A DNA stretch of 64,000 bases from Bacteroidota bacterium (GCA_963169635.1 CAUJDL010000052.1:1-64000), one strand, 5' to 3'; positions 40,101-49,799 are shown, counted from the stretch's first letter. Numbers and translations are program-made. The notes: generated from the letters alone by a model not told the origin.

Positions 40101-41895
40101 CAAAAAATTTGGCGATTTTGTTGTAGCAAAAAATTATTTATACATTAATCAACATAATGGTACAATTACTAAAAATAATATTAAGAATTTAAAAGTAGAA
40201 AAGGTATTTAAAATTAGTAACGATATTGATGTTGCAGGATTTATTAAAGCTTCTCCTAATTTACAATTTATTGCAGCATATTATAACGATACCAGTTTTG
40301 TAGTGATAGATATTGAAAATGATATAATAAAATATACTCATAAAGCACATGATGTTTTTGCAATGGGTTTAGCATTTAGTCCCAATAGTCAATACATTAT
40401 TACAGGTGGGTTCGATTCTAAAATAAATTTATTTAAAACAACAACTGGCGAAAAATTACTGAACATTTTTACTCCACAAAGTTTAGATTATGTAGTGTCT
40501 GATACATTAGGAAATTATATGGCAAGTAAAAATTCGTTAGATGGTTTAAGCTTTAAATTAAACGAAAATATTTATCCCTTCGATCAGTTTGATATGCAGT
40601 TTAATCGTCCTGATATTGTTTTAGCACAATCTGGTATGGGTGATAGTATTTTAATAGAAGCTTATAAAAAAGCAGTAGAAAAAAGATTACAAAAAAATAA
40701 AGCTGCTTTTATTGCAGTAGATAAGTTAGAGCAATTGCCAACATTAACTATTACAGATAATACAGATGTAAGTTATTTTACTAATCTAAATTATACTGAG
40801 CTAACCATTAATTGTTTTCATGCAAAGCAGCCAATAAAATCTTTACATATTACCGTTAATAACAATCCTATTTATGGTATTGCAGGAAAAAATTTAGGTA
40901 ATAATAATAACGATACTACACTAACTATTAAAATACCTTTAGCCAGTGGTAAAAATGAAATAAAAATTTATTGTACCAATGCTTTAGCTCAAAACTCTTT
41001 ACAAAAATCTTTTGAAATTAATTGTAATAGTAAAGAAGATACTGCTGCTAAAATTTGGTTTGTTGGTATTGGCGTATCTAATTATAAAGACAAAGAAATG
41101 AATTTGCATTATGCAGCAAAAGATATTAGAGACCTTGTACAAACATTTACAAAAGGTAAAAAAAATATAATGATAGATACTTTAATTGATAGTAAAGCAA
41201 CTTTAGAAAATATTGTACAACTACGCAAAAAATTATTAAAAGCTAATCCTAATGATAAAGTTATTGTAGCTGTAACAGGACATGGATTATTAGATAAAAA
41301 CTTAGACTTTTATTATGCTACTTATGATATAGATTTTAACAACCCAACTAATAAAGGTTTAAAGTATGATATGTTAGAATATATTTTAGATAGTGTACCT
41401 GCACAAAAAAAATTATTATTGATAGATGCTTGTCATAGTGGTGCATTAGATAAAGAAGCACTACAAGAAAGTAAAGGAAAATTATTTACAGCAAATAATG
41501 ATACAACTAATAATAATGGTGGCACTGTAACAGCAACATCAAGAAGTACTATTAAAAATAAAAAAGCTAAAAAAGTAACACTGAATAATACTTTTGAATT
41601 AATGAGAAATATGTTTTCTGATTTTTCTAATAGTAATGGTAGTATGGTAATATCTGCTGCTGGTGGTTTAGAATATGCTTTTGAAAGCCCTACTTGGAAT
41701 AATGGTGTATTTACATATTCTATTAGAAATGGAATAGAAAATGTAGAAGCAGATGATGAAGGAAATTTTAATTTAAAAGTTTCTGTAAATGAGTTGTTGC
41801 GTTATGTAAGTAAAAAAGTTATTGAATTAACTAATGGACAACAAAAACCTACTTCTAGAAGAGAGCTTTTAAGCTTTGATTGGGAATTAAATTAA
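37129..41895 (+). CDS. Exported TPR / WD40 / caspase-like (peptidase C14) protein
   Basis: A 1588-aa protein with signal peptide MKKLITLFIILLLCFKGFAQ. An N-terminal TPR-like region (about 30-115) is followed by a long middle region with WD40 repeats (about 505-665, e.g. STIKIWSTF and DSLIKIWNI, and again near 1073-1110). The C-terminal caspase-like domain starts at WFVGIGVSNYKDKEMNL (about 1310), with the catalytic pair His1385 (VTGHG) and Cys1435 (LLLIDACHSGAL). After it come SAAGGLEYAFESPTWNNGVF and a helical end. The dyad is intact, so activity is plausible. Most WD40-caspase proteins are cytosolic; the signal peptide puts this one outside the cytoplasm. No T9SS domain is visible. Confidence 0.92.
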   Translation: MKKLITLFIILLLCFKGFAQKKKTDDSFYKAFDKATNLLLAKKYDSAISFFTIAINIAEKQHKTTEEKYTSSLTNLGVCYIYLAQPQLAHEYIYKGLLNARTNKHLLPENNALYFLNFLHDKIVENNWRFNYPTLNATYGSYVYFPILKVEPLKNTDSLKVIIAAGSYDGINDSSYSSKVYKRYDSVYKEHEDVKNNYAIGYGRIVTIENNRTILHVKSSSTLNIEARDVASIYCQTPVKVKKSYFINLLDNGISLYDNFKTDNLISRRFLLYYFDDKINFEFIKILKQELFNIQQNFAEDTLDANNLLSTKATAGIFKGINIIKALDSTNTKHIQAFINFVKAYPGKYFGNKFSFSEVYATWVLNETPLVDNDILYYLVGIDASKRSFVAKALSKEISRNNIIEKWVTQALDAFDKNDLLNVRIILLGLGAVYESNKTNEVGGWLKFINGMYQYKTGDIAFAKTEFNKAKIFFTNDKNKEGLTLTEQAIVKINTNNKIVLEVQSGEFAGYVTVMHPSGEYYATRDFNNTVRIWNLSLGKIVKTFQPHNKAVNAFAYSPNGRYFATSSKDSTIKIWSTFNYSIITTIKTNSEEYCLAFSPNNKELASGGNDSLIKIWNIHDGTALYTLKKHKGSVTQLCYVAKNEDFLYSAGTDSMVYRWYLPDRKDTHWYNKKATLLSMKVSSNGNYLFYTANDSTVNVWDVYKGKFYFKQKIAVAEYGSNKYFSKPDFSPDGALLAFANERNSIVLVDLNAAYLKTISKESSIYAYLNSVHFTTDQKGIFATYPYNFQTKIFDISEYKNIQDFDVNVEVKTNKQFTNPNMCIQFSKDGKSFFTASDRINQFNFTNNTTSFLFYAPQYIFYDNFMLNDSISFVSNSYHEVGLLNHATKKIITSIKLSNEDSIRQYIYNEANQTLYLVSNHGKIEAFKLYNFNIDSTIIFSAQINLHNQKKVDIVKLDSVNNNLIISTKGNMADMYVVSLTTGKVTSLPAIKKFGDFVVAKNYLYINQHNGTITKNNIKNLKVEKVFKISNDIDVAGFIKASPNLQFIAAYYNDTSFVVIDIENDIIKYTHKAHDVFAMGLAFSPNSQYIITGGFDSKINLFKTTTGEKLLNIFTPQSLDYVVSDTLGNYMASKNSLDGLSFKLNENIYPFDQFDMQFNRPDIVLAQSGMGDSILIEAYKKAVEKRLQKNKAAFIAVDKLEQLPTLTITDNTDVSYFTNLNYTELTINCFHAKQPIKSLHITVNNNPIYGIAGKNLGNNNNDTTLTIKIPLASGKNEIKIYCTNALAQNSLQKSFEINCNSKEDTAAKIWFVGIGVSNYKDKEMNLHYAAKDIRDLVQTFTKGKKNIMIDTLIDSKATLENIVQLRKKLLKANPNDKVIVAVTGHGLLDKNLDFYYATYDIDFNNPTNKGLKYDMLEYILDSVPAQKKLLLIDACHSGALDKEALQESKGKLFTANNDTTNNNGGTVTATSRSTIKNKKAKKVTLNNTFELMRNMFSDFSNSNGSMVISAAGGLEYAFESPTWNNGVFTYSIRNGIENVEADDEGNFNLKVSVNELLRYVSKKVIELTNGQQKPTSRRELLSFDWELN

Positions 41896-41955
41896 ACAAT
41901 GATTATTTACTTACCACTGAAGTATTTAATTTAGCCTATAAATTATTAAGATTAG

Positions 41956-42459
41956 ATGAGTAATATTTCTTTAAGAGTATGGAAAAAAGAAGATGCACAA
42001 ACATTAGCTGCATTAGCCAACAATAAAAATATTTGGAATAATTTATTAGATATGTTTCCTAGCCCATACACTGTTATGGATGCATTGCAATGGATTAATA
42101 AAGAAGCAACTGCAAAACCTATTACTAAGTTTGCAATAGAATATCAACATCAATTAGTAGGTGGTGTAGGATTTACAATGCAAGATGATGTTTATAGAAA
42201 TGCTGTAGAATTAGGCTATTTTGTTGGTGAACCTTATTGGAGAAAAGGTATTGCTACAGAAGCTATTAAAATTATTACTATACAAATTAAGCAAACACTA
42301 CCACAAGTAAACAGAATATTTGCAAGAGTTTTTCACTTTAATAAAGCAAGTATGAAAGCTTTACAAAAAGCAGGTTTTTATTTAGAAGGTATTCAAAAAA
42401 ATGCTGCAATAAAAAATAATGAAATTTATGATGTATATGTTTGGGTAAAATTGGTTTAA
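41956..42459 (+). CDS. GNAT family N-acetyltransferase
   Basis: A 167-aa acetyltransferase of the RimJ/RimL type. It starts ISLRVWKKEDAQTLAALANN. The acetyl-CoA-binding region is GYFVGEPYWRKGIATEAIKI, and the C-terminal RVFHFNKASMKALQKAGF is the usual helix of these enzymes. Substrate unknown. It ends in a TTAA shared with the convergent rel gene. Confidence 0.92.
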   Translation: MSNISLRVWKKEDAQTLAALANNKNIWNNLLDMFPSPYTVMDALQWINKEATAKPITKFAIEYQHQLVGGVGFTMQDDVYRNAVELGYFVGEPYWRKGIATEAIKIITIQIKQTLPQVNRIFARVFHFNKASMKALQKAGFYLEGIQKNAAIKNNEIYDVYVWVKLV

Positions 42460-44726
42460 TTTTTTATTTCTTCTACATCAAATCTATCAACTCTTTGTAC
42501 ACCATCTAATTGTTTTAATCTTTCTGTTAGTTCTTCTAACTCTTCTTTATCGTGTACAAATATTTTTATTGTTCCTTCAAAAAGTCCTTCTTTACTTTCA
42601 ATAGTTAAGCCTGCAATATTTATTTTTAAATCGCCACTGATAATATTGGTTATTTTATGAATTACACCAACATCATCCATACCAATAATTTTTAATCCTG
42701 TTAAGAAAGATATTTCTTTATTCTTAGCCCACTTTGTTTTTACAACTCTATGACCATAGTTAGAGAGTAATTGTGTAGCATTAGGGCAATTAGTACGATG
42801 TATAATTAAACCTTTACCAGAGCTTACAAAACCAAAAACATCATCACCAGGAATTGGGTTGCAACATTTTGCTAATGAGTAATGAATTTTATCGCTGCTT
42901 TCGCCAAAAATGATTAGTTCGCTATCTTTCTTATTAGTTTTTTTAGAAGATGATTTTTCATCTACATTTTCTTTAACTATATTTTTTGGTTTAGGAATTT
43001 CTAATTTATCGCCTATGGTTTGAAAATCTTTTAACTCTTTTAGGTCAATACTTTTAGTAGCTATTTTATAAAACAATTCTAATTGAGAAGGCAATTTATA
43101 AAACTGTACAAGCTCATCAATATTAAACTGATTAAAAGCAGCTTTTAAACCCTCTAATTTTTTTTGTAGTACATATTTTCCATCTTCAGCAATTACTCTT
43201 TTTTCTTCTCTTAGTGCATCTTTAATTTTTGCTTTTGCTCTGGTAGTTACAGCAATATTTAACCAATCTTCTGTAGGTTTTTGTTTAGTGCTAGTAATAA
43301 TTTCTACTTGGTCGCCACTGCGTAATTTATAAGATATAGGTACTAATTTATGATGCACTTTTGCACCAATACATTGTCCACCAATAGCAGTATGTATAGA
43401 AAAAGCAAAGTCTAATGCTGTACTACCTTTAGGCAACATTCTTACTTCGCCTTTAGGTGTATAAACATAAATTTCTTCTGCAAGAAAAGATGTTTTAAAA
43501 TCTTGTAAAAAGTTAATACTATCAGTATCATCTTGTGCAAGAGCTTCTCTAATTTGTCCTAACCATTTATCAAATCTGCTTTCATTATTATTGCTGCTAC
43601 CTTCTTTGTATTTATAATGTGCAGCTAAACCTTTTTCTGCAATTTCATTCATACGTTTTGTACGTATTTGAATTTCTACCCATTTACCTTGTGGACCAAT
43701 TACAGTTGTATGCAAAGCTTCGTAACCATTGCTTTTAGGATTACTTAGCCAATCTCTTAATCTGCCAGGGTTGGGTGTATATTCATCTGTAACAATACTA
43801 TACACTTTCCAACATTCTTCTTTTTCTTTTTCTGGTGTAGAGTTTAAAATTACTCTAATAGCAAAAAGGTCATAAACTTCATCAAAACTTACACCCTTTT
43901 TTTTCATCTTATTCCAGATAGAGTGTATGCTTTTTGGTCTGCCATAAATTTCATAATTAAAATTTGCAGCAGATAATTTTTCTTTTAAAGGTTTTATAAA
44001 TTCATTAATATATCTTGTTCTTTCTCTTTTTGTTTCTGCTAATTTTCTGGCAATTTCTCTATATTCTTCAGGCTCCATGTATTTCATGGCAAGATCTTCT
44101 AGCTCTGTTTTAATATTATATAAACCCATTCTATGAGCTAAAGGAGCATACACCCAAACAGATTCACTAGCAATTTTTAATTGCTTTTCTCTTTTTAATG
44201 AATCTAGTGTACGCATGTTATGAAGCCTATCTGCCAGCTTAATTAATATTACACGAGGATCGTCTGTTAGTGTAAGTAATATTTTTTTAAAATTCTCTGC
44301 TTGTTGCGATGTGTTAGTATCTATTACTGTAGAAATTTTTGTAAGTCCATCTACAATTTTTGCTATTTCGCTGCCAAATTCTCTTTCAATATCTTCTAAT
44401 GTAATATCAGTATCTTCTACAGTATCATGTAGCAATGCACAAATACTGCTTCTTATACCTAAACCAATTTCTTCTGCACAAATAGTAGCTACTGCAATTG
44501 GGTGTAATATATAAGGTTCGCCACTTTTTCTACGCATGGTTTTATGTGCATCTGCACTCATTTCAAAAGCTGTTCTTATTAGCTCTTTACCATGTTTAGT
44601 AAGCTTTGGGCGTAATGCTTTTAATAATCCACGATAGTGTCGTAAAATTTCTTTTTTCTCCTGTTCTTCATTTAAAGTATAGGTAGCTGCTTGTGATGAT
44701 ATTGATGATTTTGCTCGTTGCGACAT
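42456..44726 (-). CDS. relA: Bifunctional (p)ppGpp synthetase/hydrolase (Rel/SpoT)
   Basis: A 756-aa long RSH protein controlling the stringent response. The hydrolase domain keeps its metal site (His75, His100-Asp101 in LLHDTVEDT). The synthetase domain includes VYDLFAIRVIL, NPKSNGYEALHTTV and WVEIQIRT. TGS (VRMLPKGSTALDFAFSIHT), helical, zinc-finger (KCCNPIPGDDVFGF) and ACT domains follow. An intact HD site suggests both synthesis and hydrolysis. The gene appears monocistronic, 67 bp downstream of the HAD gene. Confidence 0.96.
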   Translation of the reverse strand: MSQRAKSSISSQAATYTLNEEQEKKEILRHYRGLLKALRPKLTKHGKELIRTAFEMSADAHKTMRRKSGEPYILHPIAVATICAEEIGLGIRSSICALLHDTVEDTDITLEDIEREFGSEIAKIVDGLTKISTVIDTNTSQQAENFKKILLTLTDDPRVILIKLADRLHNMRTLDSLKREKQLKIASESVWVYAPLAHRMGLYNIKTELEDLAMKYMEPEEYREIARKLAETKRERTRYINEFIKPLKEKLSAANFNYEIYGRPKSIHSIWNKMKKKGVSFDEVYDLFAIRVILNSTPEKEKEECWKVYSIVTDEYTPNPGRLRDWLSNPKSNGYEALHTTVIGPQGKWVEIQIRTKRMNEIAEKGLAAHYKYKEGSSNNNESRFDKWLGQIREALAQDDTDSINFLQDFKTSFLAEEIYVYTPKGEVRMLPKGSTALDFAFSIHTAIGGQCIGAKVHHKLVPISYKLRSGDQVEIITSTKQKPTEDWLNIAVTTRAKAKIKDALREEKRVIAEDGKYVLQKKLEGLKAAFNQFNIDELVQFYKLPSQLELFYKIATKSIDLKELKDFQTIGDKLEIPKPKNIVKENVDEKSSSKKTNKKDSELIIFGESSDKIHYSLAKCCNPIPGDDVFGFVSSGKGLIIHRTNCPNATQLLSNYGHRVVKTKWAKNKEISFLTGLKIIGMDDVGVIHKITNIISGDLKINIAGLTIESKEGLFEGTIKIFVHDKEELEELTERLKQLDGVQRVDRFDVEEIKN

Positions 44727-44793
44727 AGTAAAACGAATATAAGAAATTAGTTATTCTATATTAAATTTTTCTTATGCTGCAAGCAATATTTTT

Positions 44794-45408
44794 TTATAAT
44801 CCAATATCTACAATTGTTTGAGGTGTTTGTAAATGCAAAACTTGCAATCCAGCTTCTTTAGCACCTACAATATTACTCAGTGTATCATCTATAAAAAGTG
44901 TTTCGTTGGGGTTTAATTGTTGCTCTTGTAAAATATTGGTATAACTATTTGCATAAGGTTTTCTAAAACCACAAATATGAGAGTAATAAGTTTTAATAAA
45001 TAAGCTATTAAAATCTTTATTGCTACATGCTTTATTAGCTGTATGTATAAAGCAATCGTAATGTATTTTATTGGTGTTTGAGTAAAGAAAAACTTTGTAT
45101 TGTTTATTTATTTTTTGTAGCCACTCAATTCTTTCTGTTGGTAAGTTTAATAACATTGCATTCCATGCAGTTTGTATTTGTACATTGCTTAATGCAATAC
45201 CTGCAATATTTCTAAAAGCATCATAAAATTCTTGAGGAGTTAATTTGCCTGTTTCTAACTGTTCAAACAAATCAGATGCTTTATGCTGATTGTATAATGC
45301 AGCAAAATTTTTAACGCCTAAAGCTAAAAATGCTTTTTCTGTTAAAGCATAATCTATATTTAGAAAAACACCACCAAAATCGAAGAGAATATTTTTAATA
45401 TTAGTCAT
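44794..45408 (-). CDS. HAD superfamily hydrolase (YihX-like)
   Basis: A 204-aa HAD phosphatase. Motif I is ILFDFGGVFLNID, where the second acidic position is Gly, as in the YihX/epoxide-hydrolase N-terminal subgroup. Motif II is VFLYSNTNKIH, the motif III lysine region is GFRKPYANSY, and motif IV is TLFIDDTLSNIVGA. YihX dephosphorylates alpha-glucose-1-phosphate, but substrate assignment here is weak. It follows the M28 peptidase gene by 16 bp, suggesting co-transcription. Confidence 0.9.
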   Translation of the reverse strand: MTNIKNILFDFGGVFLNIDYALTEKAFLALGVKNFAALYNQHKASDLFEQLETGKLTPQEFYDAFRNIAGIALSNVQIQTAWNAMLLNLPTERIEWLQKINKQYKVFLYSNTNKIHYDCFIHTANKACSNKDFNSLFIKTYYSHICGFRKPYANSYTNILQEQQLNPNETLFIDDTLSNIVGAKEAGLQVLHLQTPQTIVDIGL

Positions 45409-45424
45409 GAAGTTTTTTAAGCAA

Positions 45425-46948
45425 TTATCTTGGAGGAATATTTAAAGGAATATCTCTTTTAAGCATATTATCTCTGTTGGCCATTACCCAAGCTGTAGTA
45501 AAAATAAATCTTGCTCTTCTTTCCATTACATCAAAATTAATTTTTTCTACAGTGTCAGATGGTTTGTGATAATCTTTGTGTACACCATTAAAATAAAAAA
45601 TTACAGGAACACCATTTTTAGCAAAATTAAAATGATCGCTTCTGTAATAAAAACGATTAGGATCTTTAGGGTCGTTATATCTTCTATCTAATTCTATTTT
45701 AAAATGTTGATTAATACTATCGCTGATAGGTAATAAATCGCTACTTAATTTATCTTCTCCAATTACAAAAACATAATTTAAACTATCGCCTTTATAAGAA
45801 GGATCAATTCTACCAATCATATCTGTATTAAGGTTTACAGAAGTTTTTGCTAAAGGAAAAATAGGATTTTGTGTATAATAATTACTACCCCATAAACCTT
45901 TTTCTTCTCCACTAACAGCCATAAAAATAATGGTGCGTCTTGGTCCTTTACCTTTTTTCTTTGCTAATGCAAAAGCTTCTGCCATTTCTATAATAGTAGA
46001 AGTGCCACTACCATTATCATCTGCACCATTATAAATGTTATTACCTCTTATACCTAAGTGATCATAATGAGCAGTAAGTATTACATATTCATCTTTTTTA
46101 TCAGTGCCTTCAATAATACCTACAACATTAGAGCTGTGTAATGTTTGGGTATTTTTATTAATAGTAAGATGTATGTTAGTAGCATAATTACCAACAGCAA
46201 TATTTTTTAAATCGGCATAAGCAGCTAAATTTTTGGTAAGTATAGAAGCTGCTGCTTGATAAGAAACATAAATGATAGGTGTAGGTTTATTTTTTTCTGA
46301 AGGTTTGTTCATATACATAAATCCACTTGTAGGTGTAGTAGTAATTTCTTTATCAATAAAAGATTTAGAAACAACCATAATTCCAGCTACTTCTTTTTGC
46401 ATAGCAGTTCTTGTTTTTGAAAAGCTATTACTTCTATCGGCTGCTGCATAAGCTTTTTCAATATTATCTTCATTGCTTTCTATTATTATTACCCATTTAC
46501 CTTTAACATCAAGGTTTTTATAATCGTTAGTTGTTTTATTATCGTTGCCAAAACCTGCAAATACTATATCATTAATTTGCCAATTACCTTGTGCAGTATT
46601 ATTTGATGGAATGGAAAAATGTTTTTCAAATTGAAAAGAGGCATTGTATAATTTTAGTGATGCAGTAGCAAGCTCATCTTTATATACATTAAATATTTGT
46701 TGATAGCTATTATTATTACCTGGTTTTAAGCCTATACGTTTAAACTCATCTTCAATATAAGCTGCTGCTTTTCTTTGTCCTTCAGTAGCAGTTTCTCTGC
46801 CTTGCATTGCATCACTTGCAATAATATAAAGTTGTTTTTTTAAATCTTGTTGTGTAATAGTAGCAGCATATTTAGTAGCATCAGTATTTTTTTGTGCAAT
46901 TACTTGCATAGTTATTATGCAGCAAAAAGCTAAAGTCCATTTTTTCAT
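45425..46948 (-). CDS. Exported M28 family zinc aminopeptidase
   Basis: A 507-aa metallopeptidase with signal peptide MKKWTLAFCCIITMQVIAQ. It has a protease-associated (PA) insert region (about 125-240) and the M28 core: TAHYDHLGI (His ligand), YNGADDNGSGTSTI (bridging Asp), AVSGEEKGLWGS (Glu general base and ligand), NTDMIGRID and a final His near GVHKDYHKPSDTVEKI. All expected metal ligands are present. Likely periplasmic or secreted peptide degradation. Confidence 0.93.
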   Translation of the reverse strand: MKKWTLAFCCIITMQVIAQKNTDATKYAATITQQDLKKQLYIIASDAMQGRETATEGQRKAAAYIEDEFKRIGLKPGNNNSYQQIFNVYKDELATASLKLYNASFQFEKHFSIPSNNTAQGNWQINDIVFAGFGNDNKTTNDYKNLDVKGKWVIIIESNEDNIEKAYAAADRSNSFSKTRTAMQKEVAGIMVVSKSFIDKEITTTPTSGFMYMNKPSEKNKPTPIIYVSYQAAASILTKNLAAYADLKNIAVGNYATNIHLTINKNTQTLHSSNVVGIIEGTDKKDEYVILTAHYDHLGIRGNNIYNGADDNGSGTSTIIEMAEAFALAKKKGKGPRRTIIFMAVSGEEKGLWGSNYYTQNPIFPLAKTSVNLNTDMIGRIDPSYKGDSLNYVFVIGEDKLSSDLLPISDSINQHFKIELDRRYNDPKDPNRFYYRSDHFNFAKNGVPVIFYFNGVHKDYHKPSDTVEKINFDVMERRARFIFTTAWVMANRDNMLKRDIPLNIPPR

Positions 46949-47077
46949 GGTAAATATTTTTTTACAAGAAAACTTATTGTTGGGGCAATATAGTTTTTTA
47001 CTATTGTTTTACAAACAAATTAGTATAAAAGGCTTTTATAAAGGAGGAGTAAAAGAGAAAGTAAATTTTAAAAAATA

Positions 47078-47476
47078 TTAAGCAGCATTTTCTACTTGTT
47101 CTATTGCCTTAACTAAGGTATTATATAAAACATCTGAAGTAAATGGTTTAGATAAATAACCATTCATACCAAGGGCTAAACATTTTTCTTCTTCGCCTTT
47201 AAGGGCTAAAGCTGTCATAGCAATAATAGGAATATCTAAATGCATTTCGTTACGAATAATTTCTGTGGTTTGATAACCATCTAACTCAGGCATAAAAATA
47301 TCCATAAGTATTATATCGTAGTTTTTATTTTTCATTAAAGCCAATGCTTGTGTACCAGTTTCTGCAATATCTGCATTTGCATCAAATTTAGCAATAGCAT
47401 GCTTTACCAACATTTGGTTAATAGTATTGTCTTCTACAATTAAAATGGACTTATTATTTAACAAAGAAAAATTCAT
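47078..47476 (-). CDS. Single-domain response regulator (CheY-like receiver)
   Basis: A 132-aa receiver domain without an output domain. The acidic pocket is in ILIVEDNTINQML, the phosphoacceptor is Asp59 in IILMDIFMPELDG, the switch threonine is in MTALA, and the lysine is in YLSKPF. The NTINQ pattern is typical of receivers attached to or partnering hybrid kinases. No kinase is adjacent, so its partner is elsewhere. Confidence 0.94.
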   Translation of the reverse strand: MNFSLLNNKSILIVEDNTINQMLVKHAIAKFDANADIAETGTQALALMKNKNYDIILMDIFMPELDGYQTTEIIRNEMHLDIPIIAMTALALKGEEEKCLALGMNGYLSKPFTSDVLYNTLVKAIEQVENAA

Positions 47477-47663
47477 AATTAAAAACTAGGTATATTGAAC
47501 TTGTAAAGAAATTGTAATCTCTTAACTATAGAACGATAAAATGGGTTAAACATTGCCTATAAAGGTTAAAATATTTTGTTTTTTGCTAATTTTTAACCCT
47601 AAGAGTGTATTCATTTCTATTATTTTTGCTGCTAGTGCATAAAAAGTACTACACTTATTTAAT

Positions 47664-48407
47664 ATGAAGAAAATATATTTTTTGCTTTTAGCTACCATTG
47701 GTTTAATAAGCTCATTAACTGCTCAAGAAAATAAAACAGCACCTGTTAAAAAAACTTTTGATTTAAGTAATAGAACAGCCGACCACTTTATGATTCAATA
47801 TGGATTAGATAAATGGGCTGGTGCTCCAGATAGTTTTCATGTAAAAGGAAATAGTCGTCATTTTAATTTTTATTTTATGATGGATAAACCTTTTAAAAAT
47901 AATCCTAAATTTAGTGTTGCTTATGGCTTAGGTATAGGTAGCAGTAATATATTTTTTGATAAAACTTATGTAGATGTAAAATCTACTAGTGCATTATTGC
48001 CATTTAAAGTAAGTTATCCTGGTACAGACTCTTCTTATTTTAATAAATTTAAACTAACAACTATTTTTTTAGAAGCACCTGTTGAGTTAAGATTTTTCTC
48101 TAATCCAGAAAATACCAATAAATCTTTCAAGTTTGCTGTAGGTGCTAAAGTAGGTACTATTCTTAAAGCATATACTAAAGGAAAAGATTTAAAAAATAAA
48201 ACAGGAGCTACTATTTATGGTAATAAGTTTATAGAAAAACAAACTGATCGTAAATATTTTAATGGTACCAGATTATCATTAACTGCACGTGCAGGATATG
48301 GCATTTTTGGTGTACACTTTACATATCAAGTAACACAATTTATGAAAGAAGGTTTTGGTGCAGAAATAAAACCTTACTCAATTGGCCTTACCATAAGTGG
48401 CTTATAA
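47664..48407 (+). CDS. Outer membrane beta-barrel protein
   Basis: A 247-aa protein with signal peptide MKKIYFLLLATIGLISSLTA. The rest is a series of short alternating hydrophobic strands (FSVAYGLGIGSSNIFF, TIFLEAPVELRFF, FKFAVGAKVGTIL, LSLTARAGYGIFGVHFTYQ), as in the small OMP barrels of Bacteroidota, loosely PorT-like. I would not call it PorT itself. It directly abuts the 3' end of the convergent endonuclease gene. Confidence 0.85.
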   Translation: MKKIYFLLLATIGLISSLTAQENKTAPVKKTFDLSNRTADHFMIQYGLDKWAGAPDSFHVKGNSRHFNFYFMMDKPFKNNPKFSVAYGLGIGSSNIFFDKTYVDVKSTSALLPFKVSYPGTDSSYFNKFKLTTIFLEAPVELRFFSNPENTNKSFKFAVGAKVGTILKAYTKGKDLKNKTGATIYGNKFIEKQTDRKYFNGTRLSLTARAGYGIFGVHFTYQVTQFMKEGFGAEIKPYSIGLTISGL

Positions 48408-49799
48408 TTATAAGCCTTTAATAATTCGGTGAATAAATGTTTCGTTGTTTGATGTAATTCTTACAATATAAGTTCCTTGTGGTAATTGATGTATTGGAAC
48501 TAATATTTGATGTTGATTATTTTCATATTTATTATTCAATAAAACTCTACCAGCTAAATCTGTAATTTGTACTTGTTGAGTAGTACTTCTATCGTTACTA
48601 TTTTTCTCTATAATTACATAATTAGTTGCAGGGTTTGGATAAATACTGTATTTATTATTTAAAGGAATATGAATAGTAAATACATCGCTATAAGTATAGC
48701 TACCATCATTATCTATTTGTTTTAATCTATAATAAACTCTTCTGCCTCTAATATTATTTGCATTATCTGTAAAGTAATATTTTTTAGTACCAGTAGCTTT
48801 AATTGTACCTATTTGATGAAAGTTTTCTCCATTAAAACTTCTTTCAACATCAAAGCTGTTGAAGTTAATTTCATTTTCAGTTTCCCATGTTAAAAAAATA
48901 TTTCCTTCATTTAATTTGCCAGAAAAATATACAATACTTACAGGCAATGCAGCTAATCCAGAGCAATTGCTATTCCATACTTTAGTTACATATTGTGGAC
49001 TATCTATATAAGGGTTTCTATTATTTTGAAAACTATAAGCTCCATTATTTCTTTTTCTTTCTCTTTCATTTACGGGGTCTTGATTATGCCATTTTAGCAT
49101 TAGTTTTAAATAATTAATTTCTACACTAGGAAAAGTATTGTTAGCTAAAGTTAATGCACCATCTGTATTATAGCCATCCCATGTAGTAATTCTGTTTTGA
49201 TATCTTGTAACCATATATAAATATGCTCTGGCAAAATCTCCTTTAAATTCATCAATAGGTTCAAACACAGTACCTGAAATACCTGCAGTTGCAGAAGAAC
49301 CTAATTTGCTACCATTACTACTAGTATAAGTAGGAGAAGCTACTTCGCCAAAACGATAATTACTTCTTTTGTTATTTACCCAACCATCTGTAGGATAAAT
49401 GTGTAAATAATCTGCCTCAGCAGGAGACTCATCATTAAACCAACTTTTAGGAAAACTATGTTCTCTGTTATAGCAACTTCCTTCAGCATTATAACTACCA
49501 CATTGGTCATTAGTTGGTGTATAATAATAATTGGCTGTACCACTTGCATTAAAAGAGTACATATCCATTATTACATAATTACTAAATCCAGGTTTTTTAA
49601 TGGTATCTGTTAAAGTAAACTGCCCCCACAATGCATTATAAGATTGAGGATTATGACTACCTGAAATAATACTGTATAAAGCAGTTTTTAAATTGGCACA
49701 TTCTTTATTTGCAGCAGTGTTGTAATAACCACTAGGAGGTTGTGCATATACAAAAGTACTTATAGCAAAAGCTATACTTAATAATAATTTTCTTTTCAT
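48408..49799 (-). CDS. Secreted endonuclease I family nuclease with T9SS type A sorting domain
   Basis: From the ATG at 49799 (MKRKLLLSIAFAISTFVYAQ, a clean signal peptide) the protein is 463 aa. The upstream frame to 49868 would overlap porX and bury the signal peptide, so it is rejected. The EndA/NucM-type domain spans about 20-290, with the core NREHSFPKSWF and DYLHIYPTDGWVNNKRSN. A linker with Ig-like strands follows, then a type A sorting domain, KYSIYPNPATNYVIIEK to LPQGTYIVRIT. It probably degrades extracellular DNA or RNA for nutrients. It lies next to porX, a T9SS regulator. Confidence 0.92.
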   Translation of the reverse strand: MKRKLLLSIAFAISTFVYAQPPSGYYNTAANKECANLKTALYSIISGSHNPQSYNALWGQFTLTDTIKKPGFSNYVIMDMYSFNASGTANYYYTPTNDQCGSYNAEGSCYNREHSFPKSWFNDESPAEADYLHIYPTDGWVNNKRSNYRFGEVASPTYTSSNGSKLGSSATAGISGTVFEPIDEFKGDFARAYLYMVTRYQNRITTWDGYNTDGALTLANNTFPSVEINYLKLMLKWHNQDPVNERERKRNNGAYSFQNNRNPYIDSPQYVTKVWNSNCSGLAALPVSIVYFSGKLNEGNIFLTWETENEINFNSFDVERSFNGENFHQIGTIKATGTKKYYFTDNANNIRGRRVYYRLKQIDNDGSYTYSDVFTIHIPLNNKYSIYPNPATNYVIIEKNSNDRSTTQQVQITDLAGRVLLNNKYENNQHQILVPIHQLPQGTYIVRITSNNETFIHRIIKGL

